Of a stretch of 64,000 nucleotides of DNA, positions 50,392-59,296 are shown in pieces; within the stretch, counting starts at the first letter, position 1, and every line of letters begins with the position of its first letter. Made by a program: the position numbers and the translations under genes. The notes under the pieces were generated by a model that was not told the origin of the DNA, ran no database searches, and saw only the letters and a program-made list of their open reading frames with translations. Source of the stretch: Micromonospora sp. NBC_01796 (GTDB lineage: Bacteria; Actinomycetota; Actinomycetes; Mycobacteriales; Micromonosporaceae); assembly GCF_035917455.1 (NCBI RefSeq), contig NZ_CP109078.1, positions 3,906,001 to 3,970,000 on the forward strand, read 5' to 3'.

Positions 50392-51690
50392 TCAGGAGGG
50401 GTTCTTGTCCCCGGGCTGCTCCGGGCCCTCGCCCTCGTTGTCGCCCTGGTCGCCGCCCTTGGGCCCGCCGGGCTGGGTGAAGTCGAAGCTGTCCAACTCG
50501 TCGAGGTCGAGCTGGGCGCGGGCGAAGCCCTCCGGGTCGGCGAAGTCCTCACCCGAGGGCAGCAGGTCCGGGTGTCCCCAGATGGCGTCCCGGCCGGCGA
50601 TGCCCCGGTGCTCGGTCAGCGCCGCCCAGAGCGCCGCCGCCTCCCGCAACCGGCGCGGGCGCAGCTCCAGCCCGACCAGGGCGGCGAAGGTCTGCTCGGC
50701 CGGCCCACCGGCCGCCCGGCGCCGCCGGAACGCCTCACCGAGCTTGACCACGTTCGGCAGCCGCTCTGCGGCGGCGTTGTCCACGACATGGCAGACCCAG
50801 CCCTCGACCAGGGCCAACGCGGTCTCCAACCGGGCCAGCGACGCCTTCTGCGACGGCGTGTCCTCCGGAGTGAAGATCCCCTCCAGGGCCAGCTCCTGCA
50901 ACGACTCGGGATTGGTCGGATCGACCCGACCCATCGCCTCCTCGATCGCCTCCCGGTTCACCGTGATGCCCGCGGCGTACATCTCCACGGCGGTGAGCAC
51001 GTGTCCGCGCAGCCACGGCACGTGGCCGAACAGGCGCTGGTGGGCCGCCTCGCGCAGGGCCACGTAGAGGCGTACCTCGTCCTCCGGCAACTCCAGGCCG
51101 GTGCCGTACTCCCGGATGTTCGCCGGGACCAGCGCGGCCGTGCCGGCCGGTCCGAGCGGCAGGCCGATGTCCCCGGCCGAGAGGACCTCGGCGGCGAGCG
51201 AGCCGAGCGCCTGGCCGAGCTGACCGCCGAAGAGGGCACCGCCGAGGCTGGCGACCATCGACTGCATCGGGCCGAGCTGGGCCCGCTGCTCCGGCGGCAC
51301 CAGGTCACCCATGGCCGCGACCATCCGGCCGGCGACCGGGTCACAGAGCTTGCGCCACACGTCGAGGGTCCGGAAGATCCACTCGTTCCGGTTCCACGCC
51401 ACCGAGGTCTGGATGCCCGAGGGCAGCGCCGAGCTGGGCTCCAGCCAGAGGTCGGCGAGGCGCAGGGCCTCCTCCACGGCGTGTCGCTCGAACGGGGTGA
51501 CCGCCGGGTCCCCGGTCGAGGAGAGCTGGCTGGCCGCCACCTGGCGGGCCAGGTCCCAGTTGACCGGGCCGCTGCCCGGTGCGGCGAGCAGCTGTTGCAG
51601 CTGAGCCATGAACTGCTGCATCTGCTGCGGGTCGTTGGGGTCGGGCGGCTGGCCACCCGGGAGCGCGAAGCCGAACGGAATATCAGGCAC
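50392..51690 (-). CDS. Zinc-dependent metalloprotease-like DUF2342 protein
   Basis: A 432-aa DUF2342 (TIGR03624-type) protein: FATVE-like mid-region ALVPANIREYGTGLELPEDEV, the zinc-motif-like ALREAAHQRLFGH (His pair), and EGWVCHVVDNAAAERLPN. Orthologous position to Rv3195. Members have been called hydrolases linked to F420 and may be proteases, but this is a family-level inference. Ends with a disordered Gly/Asp/Pro tail. Convergent with the previous gene. Confidence 0.88.
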   Translation of the reverse strand: MPDIPFGFALPGGQPPDPNDPQQMQQFMAQLQQLLAAPGSGPVNWDLARQVAASQLSSTGDPAVTPFERHAVEEALRLADLWLEPSSALPSGIQTSVAWNRNEWIFRTLDVWRKLCDPVAGRMVAAMGDLVPPEQRAQLGPMQSMVASLGGALFGGQLGQALGSLAAEVLSAGDIGLPLGPAGTAALVPANIREYGTGLELPEDEVRLYVALREAAHQRLFGHVPWLRGHVLTAVEMYAAGITVNREAIEEAMGRVDPTNPESLQELALEGIFTPEDTPSQKASLARLETALALVEGWVCHVVDNAAAERLPNVVKLGEAFRRRRAAGGPAEQTFAALVGLELRPRRLREAAALWAALTEHRGIAGRDAIWGHPDLLPSGEDFADPEGFARAQLDLDELDSFDFTQPGGPKGGDQGDNEGEGPEQPGDKNPS

Positions 51691-51803
51691 CCGTCCACGG
51701 TACGCGCGCGAGGGGCCCGGATGCCGGTCCAGGTGTTGCGCTCAGGGAGAACTAAGGGGTTCGACCGGCGGGACCCCCGGGGGGCCTCGGTACGCTCTGG
51801 CGC

Positions 51804-52820
51804 ATGAGACGTCGCGGGGTCACAGTCCTGCTCGGTGCGCTGCTCACCGCCCTGCTCAGCCTCGGCGTGATCGGAGCACCCATCCCGTACGTGGTGCTCG
51901 GCCCCGGACCGACGGTCAACACGCTGGGCACCGAGGACGGCAAGGAGGTGATCCAGGTGACCGGCCGGGAGACCTCCACCTCGGCCGGGCAGTTGCGGCT
52001 GACCACGGTCGGTGTGCAGCCCGACGTACGGCTGCTGTCGGCCATCTCCGGTTGGCTGTCCGACTCCGAGGCCGTGGTGCCGCGCGAGTTGATCTACCCG
52101 CCGGGGCAGACCCAGCAGCAGGTCGACGAGCGCAACGCCGAGGACTTCACCGCGTCCCAGACCAGTGCCGAGACCGCCGCGCTGCGGGAGCTGGGCTTCC
52201 CGGTGCAGGTCGCGGTCAAGGTCGTCACCGCGGGCGGCCCGTCGGTGGACCGGCTCAAGGTCGACGACGTGATCACCTCGGTCAACGGTGAGCCGGTGCC
52301 CACCGCGACCAGGCTCACCGAGCTGGTCCGGGCCCATCCGGCCGGCACCGCCCTCACCGTCGGGTTCGTACGCGGCGGCACGCCCGGCACCACCACGGTC
52401 ACCACCACCGCGGCCAGCGGGCAGCCGCCCCGGATCGGGGTGGAGATCGAGCAGCGGCAGCCGCACCCGTTCGAGCTGAAGATCGACCTGGGCGACATCG
52501 GGGGACCGAGCGCCGGGCTCATGTTCACCCTCGGCATCATCGACAAGCTGACCCCCGAGGACCTGACCGGCGGGAAGATCATCGCGGGTACCGGGACCAT
52601 CGACGACGAGGGCAACGTCGGACCGATCGGCGGCATCCCGCAGAAGCTGGTCGGCGCCAAGCAGGCCGGCGCGGTGTCGTTCCTGGTGCCGGCGGACAAC
52701 TGCGAGGAGGCGGCCCGCAACCCCCAACCGGGCCTGCCGCTGTACCGGATCGCCACCCTCAAGGACGCACTGAACGCGTTGAACCTGTTGCGCACCGGAG
52801 GCCAACCGCCACGCTGCTGA
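51804..52820 (+). CDS. PDZ-Lon membrane serine protease (YlbL-type)
   Basis: A 338-aa membrane-anchored protease. One N-terminal transmembrane helix (8-29), a PDZ domain (about 125-205, VDDVITSVNGEPVPTATRL), then a Lon-type proteolytic domain with catalytic Ser in GGPSAGLM (Ser236) and a Lys 45 residues later (IPQKLVGAK, Lys281), the S-K dyad of Lon. Equivalent to Rv3194c. ATG 51804 follows TACGCT (51791-51796) by 7 bases (leaderless). The UPF0182 gene follows. Confidence 0.93.
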   Translation: MRRRGVTVLLGALLTALLSLGVIGAPIPYVVLGPGPTVNTLGTEDGKEVIQVTGRETSTSAGQLRLTTVGVQPDVRLLSAISGWLSDSEAVVPRELIYPPGQTQQQVDERNAEDFTASQTSAETAALRELGFPVQVAVKVVTAGGPSVDRLKVDDVITSVNGEPVPTATRLTELVRAHPAGTALTVGFVRGGTPGTTTVTTTAASGQPPRIGVEIEQRQPHPFELKIDLGDIGGPSAGLMFTLGIIDKLTPEDLTGGKIIAGTGTIDDEGNVGPIGGIPQKLVGAKQAGAVSFLVPADNCEEAARNPQPGLPLYRIATLKDALNALNLLRTGGQPPRC

Positions 52821-52923
52821 ACCGGCCCGCTCACCTTCGGCTCACCTTGGGCTCATCCCGCTCAGGTGGACCCCGTACTCTGGGTGCCTGGTCGGAGCCG
52901 ATCACCGTGGAGCGGAGCCAACA

Positions 52924-55900
52924 GTGGTCATGCGTAGCAGTCCCCTACCGAGAATGAGCCGGCGCGGTCGCGTGACGGTCGGCGTACTGGTCGGGGTGTT
53001 CCTGCTGTTCACCCTGCTGGGCTGGGGGGTACAGGCCTGGACCGACTGGCTGTGGTTCGACGAGGTCTCGTACACCCAGGTCTTCACCGACGTCCTGGTC
53101 ACCCGGATCGGGCTGTTCGCCTCGGTCGGTGCGGCCATGGCCGTGATCATCGGCGGCAACCTGTGGCTGGCCTACCGACTGCGCCCGGTGCTGCGCCCGC
53201 ACTCGGCCGAACAGGCCACGCTCGAGCGCTACCGGATGGCCCTGGCACCCCGGATCGGCGCCTGGATCAGCGCGATCGCGGTCATCGTCGGCCTCTTCGC
53301 CGGCCTGTCCGCGCAGAGCCGGTGGAGCCAGTGGCTGCTGTTCCGCAACGGCCAGGACTTCGGGGTCAAGGACCCGGAGTTCGGCATCGACATCGGCTTC
53401 TACGTCTTCCAGTTCCCGTTCTGGCGCTACCTGCTCGGGGTCGGCTTCACCGTCGTGGTCCTCTCGGTGATCGGCGCCCTCGCCGTGCACTACATCTTCG
53501 GCGGGGTCCGGTTGCAGGGCGTCGGCGACCGGATGACCAACGCCGCCCGAGCCCACCTGACCACCCTGGTCGCGGTCTTCGTGCTGCTCAAGGCCATCGC
53601 GTACGTGCTGGACCGGCGGGCGATGCTGCTGGAGTTCAACGAGAGCGTCAACACCTACGGTGCCGGGTACGCCGACATCAACGCGCTGCTGCCGGCCAAG
53701 GAGATCCTGGCCTACATCTCGATCGTGGTCGCGATCGCGATCATCGTGTTCTCCAACGCGGTGATGCGGAACCTGGTCTGGCCGGGCATCTCGCTGGCCC
53801 TGCTCGGCATCTCGGCGGTGGCGATCGGCGGCATCTACCCGTGGGCGGTGCAGACCTTCGAGGTCAAGCCGAGCCTCCAGGACAAGGAATCGCAGTACAT
53901 CCAGCGCAGCATCGAGGCGACCCGGGCGTCGTTCGGGCTGGCCGCGACCCAGACCACGCCGTACGGCGCGGGCAACCTGAAGCCCCCGGCCGCGCTGGCC
54001 ACCGACACCTCCGTGGTGCCGAACATCCGGCTGCTCGACCCGCAACTGATCTCCGAGACCTACACCCAGTTGCAGCAGGTCCGTGGGTTCTACGACTTCG
54101 GTCCGAAGCTCGACATCGACCGCTACAACGTCAACGGCGTGACCCAGGACTACGTGGTCGGCATGCGGGAGATCAACTACGGCGAGCTGACCACCCAGCA
54201 GAGCAACTGGATCAACCGGCACACCGTCTTCACCCACGGGTACGGACTGGTCAGCGCCCCGGCGAACCAGGTGGTCTGCGGCGGCCAGCCGTTCTTCGTC
54301 TCCGGCTTCCTCGGCAACCAGGCCCAGGCCGGGTGTTCCGCCTCGGCCGAGCAGATCCCGGCCGACCAGCCGCGGATCTACTACGGCGAGCAGATGGACG
54401 ACAGCGACTACGCGATCGTCGGTCAGACCGACGCGGGCCGCACCGTCGAGTTCGACCGGCCGACCGGCAACGACAACGAGAACAACAGCGGGCAGACCTA
54501 CACCTACACCGGCACCGGCGGGGTGGAGATCGGCTCGTTCACCCGCAAGCTGCTCTACGCGATCAAGGAGCAGGAGAGCAACTTCCTGCTCTCCGCCGCG
54601 GTCAACGAGAACTCCAAGCTGCTCTACGTGCGTAACCCCCGCGAACGGGTGGAGAAGGTCGCCCCGTTCCTGACGCTGGACGGCGACCCGTACCCGGCGC
54701 TGGTCGGTGGCCGGATCCAGTGGATCATCGACGGCTACACCACGGCCGCCACCTACCCGTACGCGGAGCAGGTCAACCTCCAGACCGAGACGGCCGACGA
54801 GCTGACCGGGCGGGGCACCTTCCAACTCGCCCGGGAGAACGTCAACTACATCCGCAACTCGGTCAAGGCCACCGTCGACGCGTACGACGGGACCGTCAAG
54901 CTGTACGAGTTCGACGAGGCCGATCCGGTGCTCAAGGCCTGGAACAAGGCCTTCGGCGGGGACCTGGTGACGCCGAAGTCGGAGATCCCGGCCGACCTGG
55001 CCGCGCACTTCCGCTACCCGGCCGACCTGTTCAAGGTGCAGCGCAACCTGCTGGCCAAGTTCCACGTCACCGACCCGAGGGAGTTCTTCTCCGGGCAGGA
55101 CTTCTGGGAGGTTCCGAACGTCCCGGACGCCCCCGACACCGGCCAGCGGCAGCCCCCGTACTACCTGTTCACCCAGTTCCCCGGCCAGGACACGCCGAGG
55201 TTCCAGCTCACCTCGGCGGTCACACCGGCCAGCCGGCAGAACCTGGCCGCGCTGATCTCCGGTTCGTACGTGAACGGGCAGCCGCAGTTGCAGGTGCTGG
55301 AGTTACCCGACCAGACGGCGGTCTCCGGCCCGGTGCAGGTGCACCAGAAGATGACCAACAACGCGGCGATCCGGCAGGAACTCAACCTGCTCTCGTCCAA
55401 CCAGGCCCAGGTGCAGTACGGCAACCTGCTCTCACTGCCGTTCGGCGACGGCATGCTCTACGTCGAGCCGGTGTACGTGAAGAGCAACCAGCAGAACGCG
55501 TACCCACTGCTTCAGCGGGTGCTGCTCTCCTACGGCGACGGCGGCGAGTACGTCGTACTGGCCAACACGTTGCAGGACGGCATCAAGCAGCTCGTCGAGC
55601 AGGGCAAGGCGGCCGGCGCCAACAATCCGCCGCCCGCCACGCCACCGGCGCCGACCGACAATCCGTCGGCCACCCCGAGTCCCGGTGCGACGCCGACCCC
55701 GCCACCGGCACTCACCGGTGAACTCGCGGCGGCGGCGGCCAAGGTGCAGCAGGCGATCGCCGAGGTCCAGGCCGCTCAGGCGTCCGGTGACGTCGAGCGG
55801 TGGGGCAAGTCGCTGAAGACGCTCGACACGGCGCTGACGGAGTTCCAGGCGGCCCAGCGGGCGGCCGGGGTGCCGGGTTCCACGCCGACGGGGGCGGGTT

Positions 55901-55956
55901 CACCCACGCCACCGGCGAGCACGCCGAGTCCGCCGGCCGGTACGCCGAGCGGCTGA
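52924..55956 (+). CDS. UPF0182 (COG1615) large membrane protein
   Basis: A 1010-aa UPF0182 protein. About seven transmembrane helices in the first 320 residues, then a large outside domain (NGVTQDYVVGMREINYGEL) and a Pro/Ala-rich C-terminal tail. Function unknown. Matches Rv3193c downstream of the PDZ protease in mycobacteria. GTG 52924 with GGAGCGGAG upstream; ATG 52930 is an alternative. A very strong terminator (55982-56033) follows. Confidence 0.93.
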   Translation: MVMRSSPLPRMSRRGRVTVGVLVGVFLLFTLLGWGVQAWTDWLWFDEVSYTQVFTDVLVTRIGLFASVGAAMAVIIGGNLWLAYRLRPVLRPHSAEQATLERYRMALAPRIGAWISAIAVIVGLFAGLSAQSRWSQWLLFRNGQDFGVKDPEFGIDIGFYVFQFPFWRYLLGVGFTVVVLSVIGALAVHYIFGGVRLQGVGDRMTNAARAHLTTLVAVFVLLKAIAYVLDRRAMLLEFNESVNTYGAGYADINALLPAKEILAYISIVVAIAIIVFSNAVMRNLVWPGISLALLGISAVAIGGIYPWAVQTFEVKPSLQDKESQYIQRSIEATRASFGLAATQTTPYGAGNLKPPAALATDTSVVPNIRLLDPQLISETYTQLQQVRGFYDFGPKLDIDRYNVNGVTQDYVVGMREINYGELTTQQSNWINRHTVFTHGYGLVSAPANQVVCGGQPFFVSGFLGNQAQAGCSASAEQIPADQPRIYYGEQMDDSDYAIVGQTDAGRTVEFDRPTGNDNENNSGQTYTYTGTGGVEIGSFTRKLLYAIKEQESNFLLSAAVNENSKLLYVRNPRERVEKVAPFLTLDGDPYPALVGGRIQWIIDGYTTAATYPYAEQVNLQTETADELTGRGTFQLARENVNYIRNSVKATVDAYDGTVKLYEFDEADPVLKAWNKAFGGDLVTPKSEIPADLAAHFRYPADLFKVQRNLLAKFHVTDPREFFSGQDFWEVPNVPDAPDTGQRQPPYYLFTQFPGQDTPRFQLTSAVTPASRQNLAALISGSYVNGQPQLQVLELPDQTAVSGPVQVHQKMTNNAAIRQELNLLSSNQAQVQYGNLLSLPFGDGMLYVEPVYVKSNQQNAYPLLQRVLLSYGDGGEYVVLANTLQDGIKQLVEQGKAAGANNPPPATPPAPTDNPSATPSPGATPTPPPALTGELAAAAAKVQQAIAEVQAAQASGDVERWGKSLKTLDTALTEFQAAQRAAGVPGSTPTGAGSPTPPASTPSPPAGTPSG

Positions 55957-55981
55957 ACGTCGTACGGCCGGTAAAGCATTC

Positions 55982-56033
55982 GCTCGGGGTACGGGAATCA
56001 GTTCGCTGATTTCCGTACCCCGAGCTCTTTTTT
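55982..56033 (+). terminator. Strong intrinsic terminator with a TTCG loop
   Basis: A 20-bp stem (55982-56001 with 56006-56025, one G-U pair) capped by TTCG, followed by TCTTTTTT. The best terminator in the window, 25 bases after the UPF0182 stop. Confidence 0.92.
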
Positions 56034-56151
56034 GGGGTATGGGTCGCTCCGCCGAATACCGCGCAGCGCCGGTCGGGAGCGTTCCGCCCCACCCTCCCGT
56101 ACGGCAAAGTGCCTGGTCAGCGCCGAAGTACGGACCTTGTGTCGGCTCGTT

Positions 56152-56181
56152 TTGCGGGCGCGTGTCCCGGTGCGCTAGTGT
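56152..56181 (+). promoter_or_regulatory. Promoter of the initiator tRNA
   Basis: -35 TTGCGG (56152-56157), 18-nt spacer, -10 TAGTGT (56176-56181), 11 bp before the tRNA. Confidence 0.6.
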
Positions 56182-56192
56182 TAACGAGCCGA

Positions 56193-56266
56193 CGCGGGGT
56201 GGAGCAGCTCGGTAGCTCGCTGGGCTCATAACCCAGAGGTCGCAGGTTCAAATCCTGTCCCCGCTA
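56193..56266 (+). tRNA. Initiator tRNA-Met (CAT)
   Basis: Cloverleaf with acceptor CGCGGGG/CCCCGCT, D-arm GAGCAGCTCGGTAGCTC, anticodon loop CTCATAA with three G-C pairs in the stem (GGG/CCC), and T-arm GGTTCAAATCC. The mismatched first pair (C1 with T72) and the G-C-rich anticodon stem mark an initiator tRNA. The 3' end is not encoded as CCA (the sequence reads CAA), so CCA is added after transcription. Confidence 0.95.
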
Positions 56267-56271
56267 CAAAG

Positions 56272-56309
56272 AAAAAGCCCGTCCCCTGTGTCTCGGGGGG
56301 CGGGTTTTT
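56272..56309 (+). terminator. tRNA terminator
   Basis: AAAAAGCCCGTCCCC pairs with GGGGGGCGGGTTTTT (one bulge), right after the tRNA. T tract at 56305-56309. Confidence 0.88.
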
Positions 56310-56415
56310 GCTTTCCCTGCCGAACGAGGTCTCGCCGTCCCCGCCCAGGGGACATGCCCGGCAAATCCCCCGTGTTCGCGCGATGTGGACCGACCGGCGG
56401 CGGGGCCACGATCGG

Positions 56416-57684
56416 GTGGTGACGACGGATGCGCTTGCGCCGAGCACCGAGGCACCGGTAGCGGGTCGCGGCCGGTCGAGGCTGACACCCATGCTGGGTC
56501 CGGCCCTGGTCGCCGCGATCGCCTACGTCGACCCCGGCAACGTGGCGACCAACCTGACGGCCGGTGCGACCTCCGGCTACCTGCTCGTCTGGGTGGTGGT
56601 GGCGGCGAGCCTGGTCGCCATTCTGGTCCAGTTCCAGGCCGCGAAGCTGGGACTGGCGACCGGGCGGAGCCTGCCCCGGCTGTGTCGGGAGCGGTTCCCC
56701 CGGTGGGGCAACCGGCTGCTCTGGCTCCAGGCCGAGGTGGTGGTGCTCGCCACCGACCTGGCCGAGTTCGTCGGTGCCGCGATCGGCATGCACCTGCTCT
56801 TCGGCCTACCGCCCACGCTGTCCGCCGTGGTCACCGCGGTCGTGTCGCTGCTCCTGCTGGAGCTGCGCCGCCGGGGACGGACCCGGCGGTTCGAGCTGAT
56901 GAGCGCGGCGGCGCTGGTGCTGATCGGCACCGGCATCGGCTACGACCTGCTGGTGGTCGGCCACCAGTCGGCCGGCGGACTGGCGGCCGGACTGGTGCCG
57001 CGACTCGACGGTGCCGAGTCGCTGGTCCTGGCCATGGGGATCGTCGGCGCGACGGTGATGCCGCACGCGGTCTACCTGCACTCCGCCCTGGTCCAGGACC
57101 GGGGACCGGCGGCGGCCGTGGCCCGGGCGCAACCCACCCTGGTACGCCGTGCGCTGCGGCTGGACTGCGTGGTCGGCCCCGGCGTGGCGACGATCGTCAA
57201 CGTTTCGATGATCGCCCTCGGTGCGGGACTCGGTGCGGCCACCGCCGGTGGGTGGACCGGTGATCTCTTCGCGGCGCACGAACACCTGGCCACCCAGGTC
57301 GGTGGCGCTGCCGCGCTGGCGTTCGCGATCGCCCTGCTCTCCTCCGGCATCTCCTCGTCCGGCGTCGGCACGCTCGCCGGGGACGTGGTGCTGCGCGGCT
57401 TCCTCGCCCGGCGGGTGCCGGTGCACCTGCGCCGGTTGGTGACCATGACCCCGGCGGTGCTCGCCCTGGTCCTCGGCGCCCCGCTGACCGGCCTGCTGAT
57501 CCTCAGCCAGGTGGTGATCTCGCTCGGCGTCCCGGTGGCGCTCTTCCTGCTGGTCCTCTTCTGCCGGGACCGGTCGCTGATGGGCCCGCTGGTGAACGCC
57601 CCGCTGACCACCCATGTGGCCGCCGCGGCCGGCACGGTGGTCGCCGTACTCGGGCTCAGCCTGCCGATCGTCCTGCTGCTGTGA
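56416..57684 (+). CDS. mntH: Nramp-family divalent metal transporter (Mn/Fe)
   Basis: A 422-aa Nramp transporter: DPGNVATNLTAG in helix 1 and MPHAVYLHSAL in helix 6 carry the metal-binding motif residues (DPGN and MPH). About eleven transmembrane helices. It would import Mn2+ or Fe2+ with protons. GTG 56416 (or 56419) gives the usual short N-terminus; an upstream in-frame extension has no support. A bicupin of the Mn-dependent oxalate decarboxylase type lies 400 bp downstream, a suggestive functional match. Confidence 0.9.
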   Translation: MVTTDALAPSTEAPVAGRGRSRLTPMLGPALVAAIAYVDPGNVATNLTAGATSGYLLVWVVVAASLVAILVQFQAAKLGLATGRSLPRLCRERFPRWGNRLLWLQAEVVVLATDLAEFVGAAIGMHLLFGLPPTLSAVVTAVVSLLLLELRRRGRTRRFELMSAAALVLIGTGIGYDLLVVGHQSAGGLAAGLVPRLDGAESLVLAMGIVGATVMPHAVYLHSALVQDRGPAAAVARAQPTLVRRALRLDCVVGPGVATIVNVSMIALGAGLGAATAGGWTGDLFAAHEHLATQVGGAAALAFAIALLSSGISSSGVGTLAGDVVLRGFLARRVPVHLRRLVTMTPAVLALVLGAPLTGLLILSQVVISLGVPVALFLLVLFCRDRSLMGPLVNAPLTTHVAAAAGTVVAVLGLSLPIVLLL

Positions 57685-57752
57685 GACCCGACCGGCGTAC
57701 GGCGGAAGACCCGGACCGATCCGGTGTGCTCGACCCGAGAGGAGTCGTACCA

Positions 57753-58130
57753 GTGCGAACCCCGACCCGGCACCGCCCGGCGGCATCGGTCACCCGGCGG
57801 CGAACCCCGCCCACCGCCGCGGCACCGCCCACCGGACCGACCCCGCCCACCGGACCGACCTCGCTCGCCGGTCTGCGCACCCGGCTGGTGGTGCTCGCCG
57901 GGCTCGCCGTCGCCGGTGCGGCGGCCGGGATCTCCTGGTGGGCCGTTGCCGCACTGCTGCTCACCTGCCTGGCGATCCCGGTCGCCGTGGCCGTCCAGGG
58001 CGGGCCGTGCCCGGCCCGGGCCCTGTTCTTCCTGCCATCCCGGCCGCGCTCGACGCGGCACCGACCCGAGAGGACGAACCACGATGCCCGACTTCGCTCG
58101 TCAGGACGTACTCCAGCCCATCCGGGGTGA
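57753..58130 (+). CDS. Small membrane protein overlapping the bicupin gene
   Basis: A 125-aa protein with a Thr/Pro-rich head (TAAAPPTGPTPPTGPTSL), two hydrophobic helices (LVVLAGLAVAGAAAGISWW and ALLLTCLAIPVAVAV) and a basic tail. GTG 57753 with GAGAGGAG upstream. Ends 46 bases inside the bicupin gene, so the 3' part must be read in two frames. Unrecognised; no similarity suggested by motif. Confidence 0.55.
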   Translation: MRTPTRHRPAASVTRRRTPPTAAAPPTGPTPPTGPTSLAGLRTRLVVLAGLAVAGAAAGISWWAVAALLLTCLAIPVAVAVQGGPCPARALFFLPSRPRSTRHRPERTNHDARLRSSGRTPAHPG

Positions 58131-59232
58131 CCAGGGCGGTCTGGACCCCGGCCCGCGCAACGTCGAGCTGGACCGGCAGAACCCGGACCTGCTCCTGCCG
58201 CCGCCGACCGACCAGGGCACGGTGCCGAACCTGAAGTTCTCCTTCTCGATGGCGCACACCCGGATCGAGAAGGGCGGGTGGACCCGCGAGGTGACCCAGC
58301 GCGAGTTGCCGATCGCCAGCCAGCTCTCCGGGGTGGACATGAAACTGGAACCCGGTGCGTACCGCGAGCTGCACTGGCACCAGGCGGCCGAGTGGGCGTA
58401 CGTGCTGGCCGGGAGTTGCCGGATCAGCGCCGTCGACCAGGAGGGCCGCAACTTCCTCGAAGACGTGGAGCAGGGCGACCTGTGGTTCTTCCCGAAGGGC
58501 GTGCCGCACCACATCCAGGCGCTCGCCGACGGGGTGGAGTTCCTGCTGGTCTTCGACGACGGGGCGTTCACCGAGAACGGCACCTTCCTGATCAGCGACT
58601 TCTTCGCGCACGTGCCGAAGAACGTGCTGGCCAAGAACTTCGGCTGGACGGTGGACCAGTTGGAGAACCTGCCCGAGCGGGACAAGTACATCTTCAGCGG
58701 GCAGGTCCCGCCCGCGCTCTCGGCCGACAAGGTCGTCAGCCCGACCGGTGACGTGCCGCGTACGTTCAAGCACCGGATGCACGCGCAGGCGCCGCAGCGG
58801 TTCAAGGGCGGTTCCGTACGGATCGCCGACTCGACGAACTTCGCCGCCGCGAACACCATCTGTGCCGCCCTGGTGGAGATCGAACCGGGCGGGATGCGGG
58901 AACTGCACTGGCATCCGACCGACGACGAGTGGCAGTACTACATCTCGGGCTTCGGTCGGATGGGCGTCTTCGCCAGCTCCGGAATGAACCGTACGTTCAA
59001 CTACCAGGCCGGCGACGTCGGCTACGTGCCGTTCGCGTACGGGCACTACATCGAGAACCTCGGCGACGAGCCGTTGCGGTTCCTGGAGATGTTCCGCAAC
59101 CCACGGTTCGAGGACATCTCGCTGGCCCAGTGGATGGCGAACACGCCGCCGCAGATCAGCGCCGACACCCTGAACCTGCCGCGGGAGATGATCGAGGCGC
59201 TGCCGAAGTCGAAACAGCCGGTGGTCCGCTGA
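58084..59232 (+). CDS. Bicupin of the oxalate decarboxylase/oxidase family
   Basis: A 382-aa two-cupin protein. Each cupin has its metal set: RELHWHQAAEWAYVLAG with GVPHHI, and RELHWHPTDDEWQYYISG with YGHYIENLG. The lid loop between strands reads DDGAFTENGTFLISD, close to the SENST lid whose Glu is the catalytic proton donor of OxdC. It may convert oxalate to formate and CO2 (Mn-dependent), or be an oxalate oxidase-like variant. ATG 58084 with GAGAGGA upstream. The mntH gene upstream could supply Mn2+. Confidence 0.85.
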   Translation: MPDFARQDVLQPIRGDQGGLDPGPRNVELDRQNPDLLLPPPTDQGTVPNLKFSFSMAHTRIEKGGWTREVTQRELPIASQLSGVDMKLEPGAYRELHWHQAAEWAYVLAGSCRISAVDQEGRNFLEDVEQGDLWFFPKGVPHHIQALADGVEFLLVFDDGAFTENGTFLISDFFAHVPKNVLAKNFGWTVDQLENLPERDKYIFSGQVPPALSADKVVSPTGDVPRTFKHRMHAQAPQRFKGGSVRIADSTNFAAANTICAALVEIEPGGMRELHWHPTDDEWQYYISGFGRMGVFASSGMNRTFNYQAGDVGYVPFAYGHYIENLGDEPLRFLEMFRNPRFEDISLAQWMANTPPQISADTLNLPREMIEALPKSKQPVVR

Positions 59233-59236
59233 CCGT

Positions 59237-59284
59237 GGACCGGCGGTGGGTCCCGGCGCGACGAGCGTTCCCCACCGCCGGTCC
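59237..59284. terminator. 14-bp hairpin between the convergent bicupin and LuxR genes
   Basis: GGACCGGCGGTGGG (59237-59250) pairs exactly with CCCACCGCCGGTCC (59271-59284). Bidirectional terminator. Confidence 0.8.
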
Positions 59285-59296
59285 GAACCGCTTCCG

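Noticed and set aside
57753-59232. A frameshifted single gene made of the membrane peptide and the bicupin
   Set aside because: Each has its own RBS and start, the bicupin starts at a normal length, and the two proteins are unrelated.
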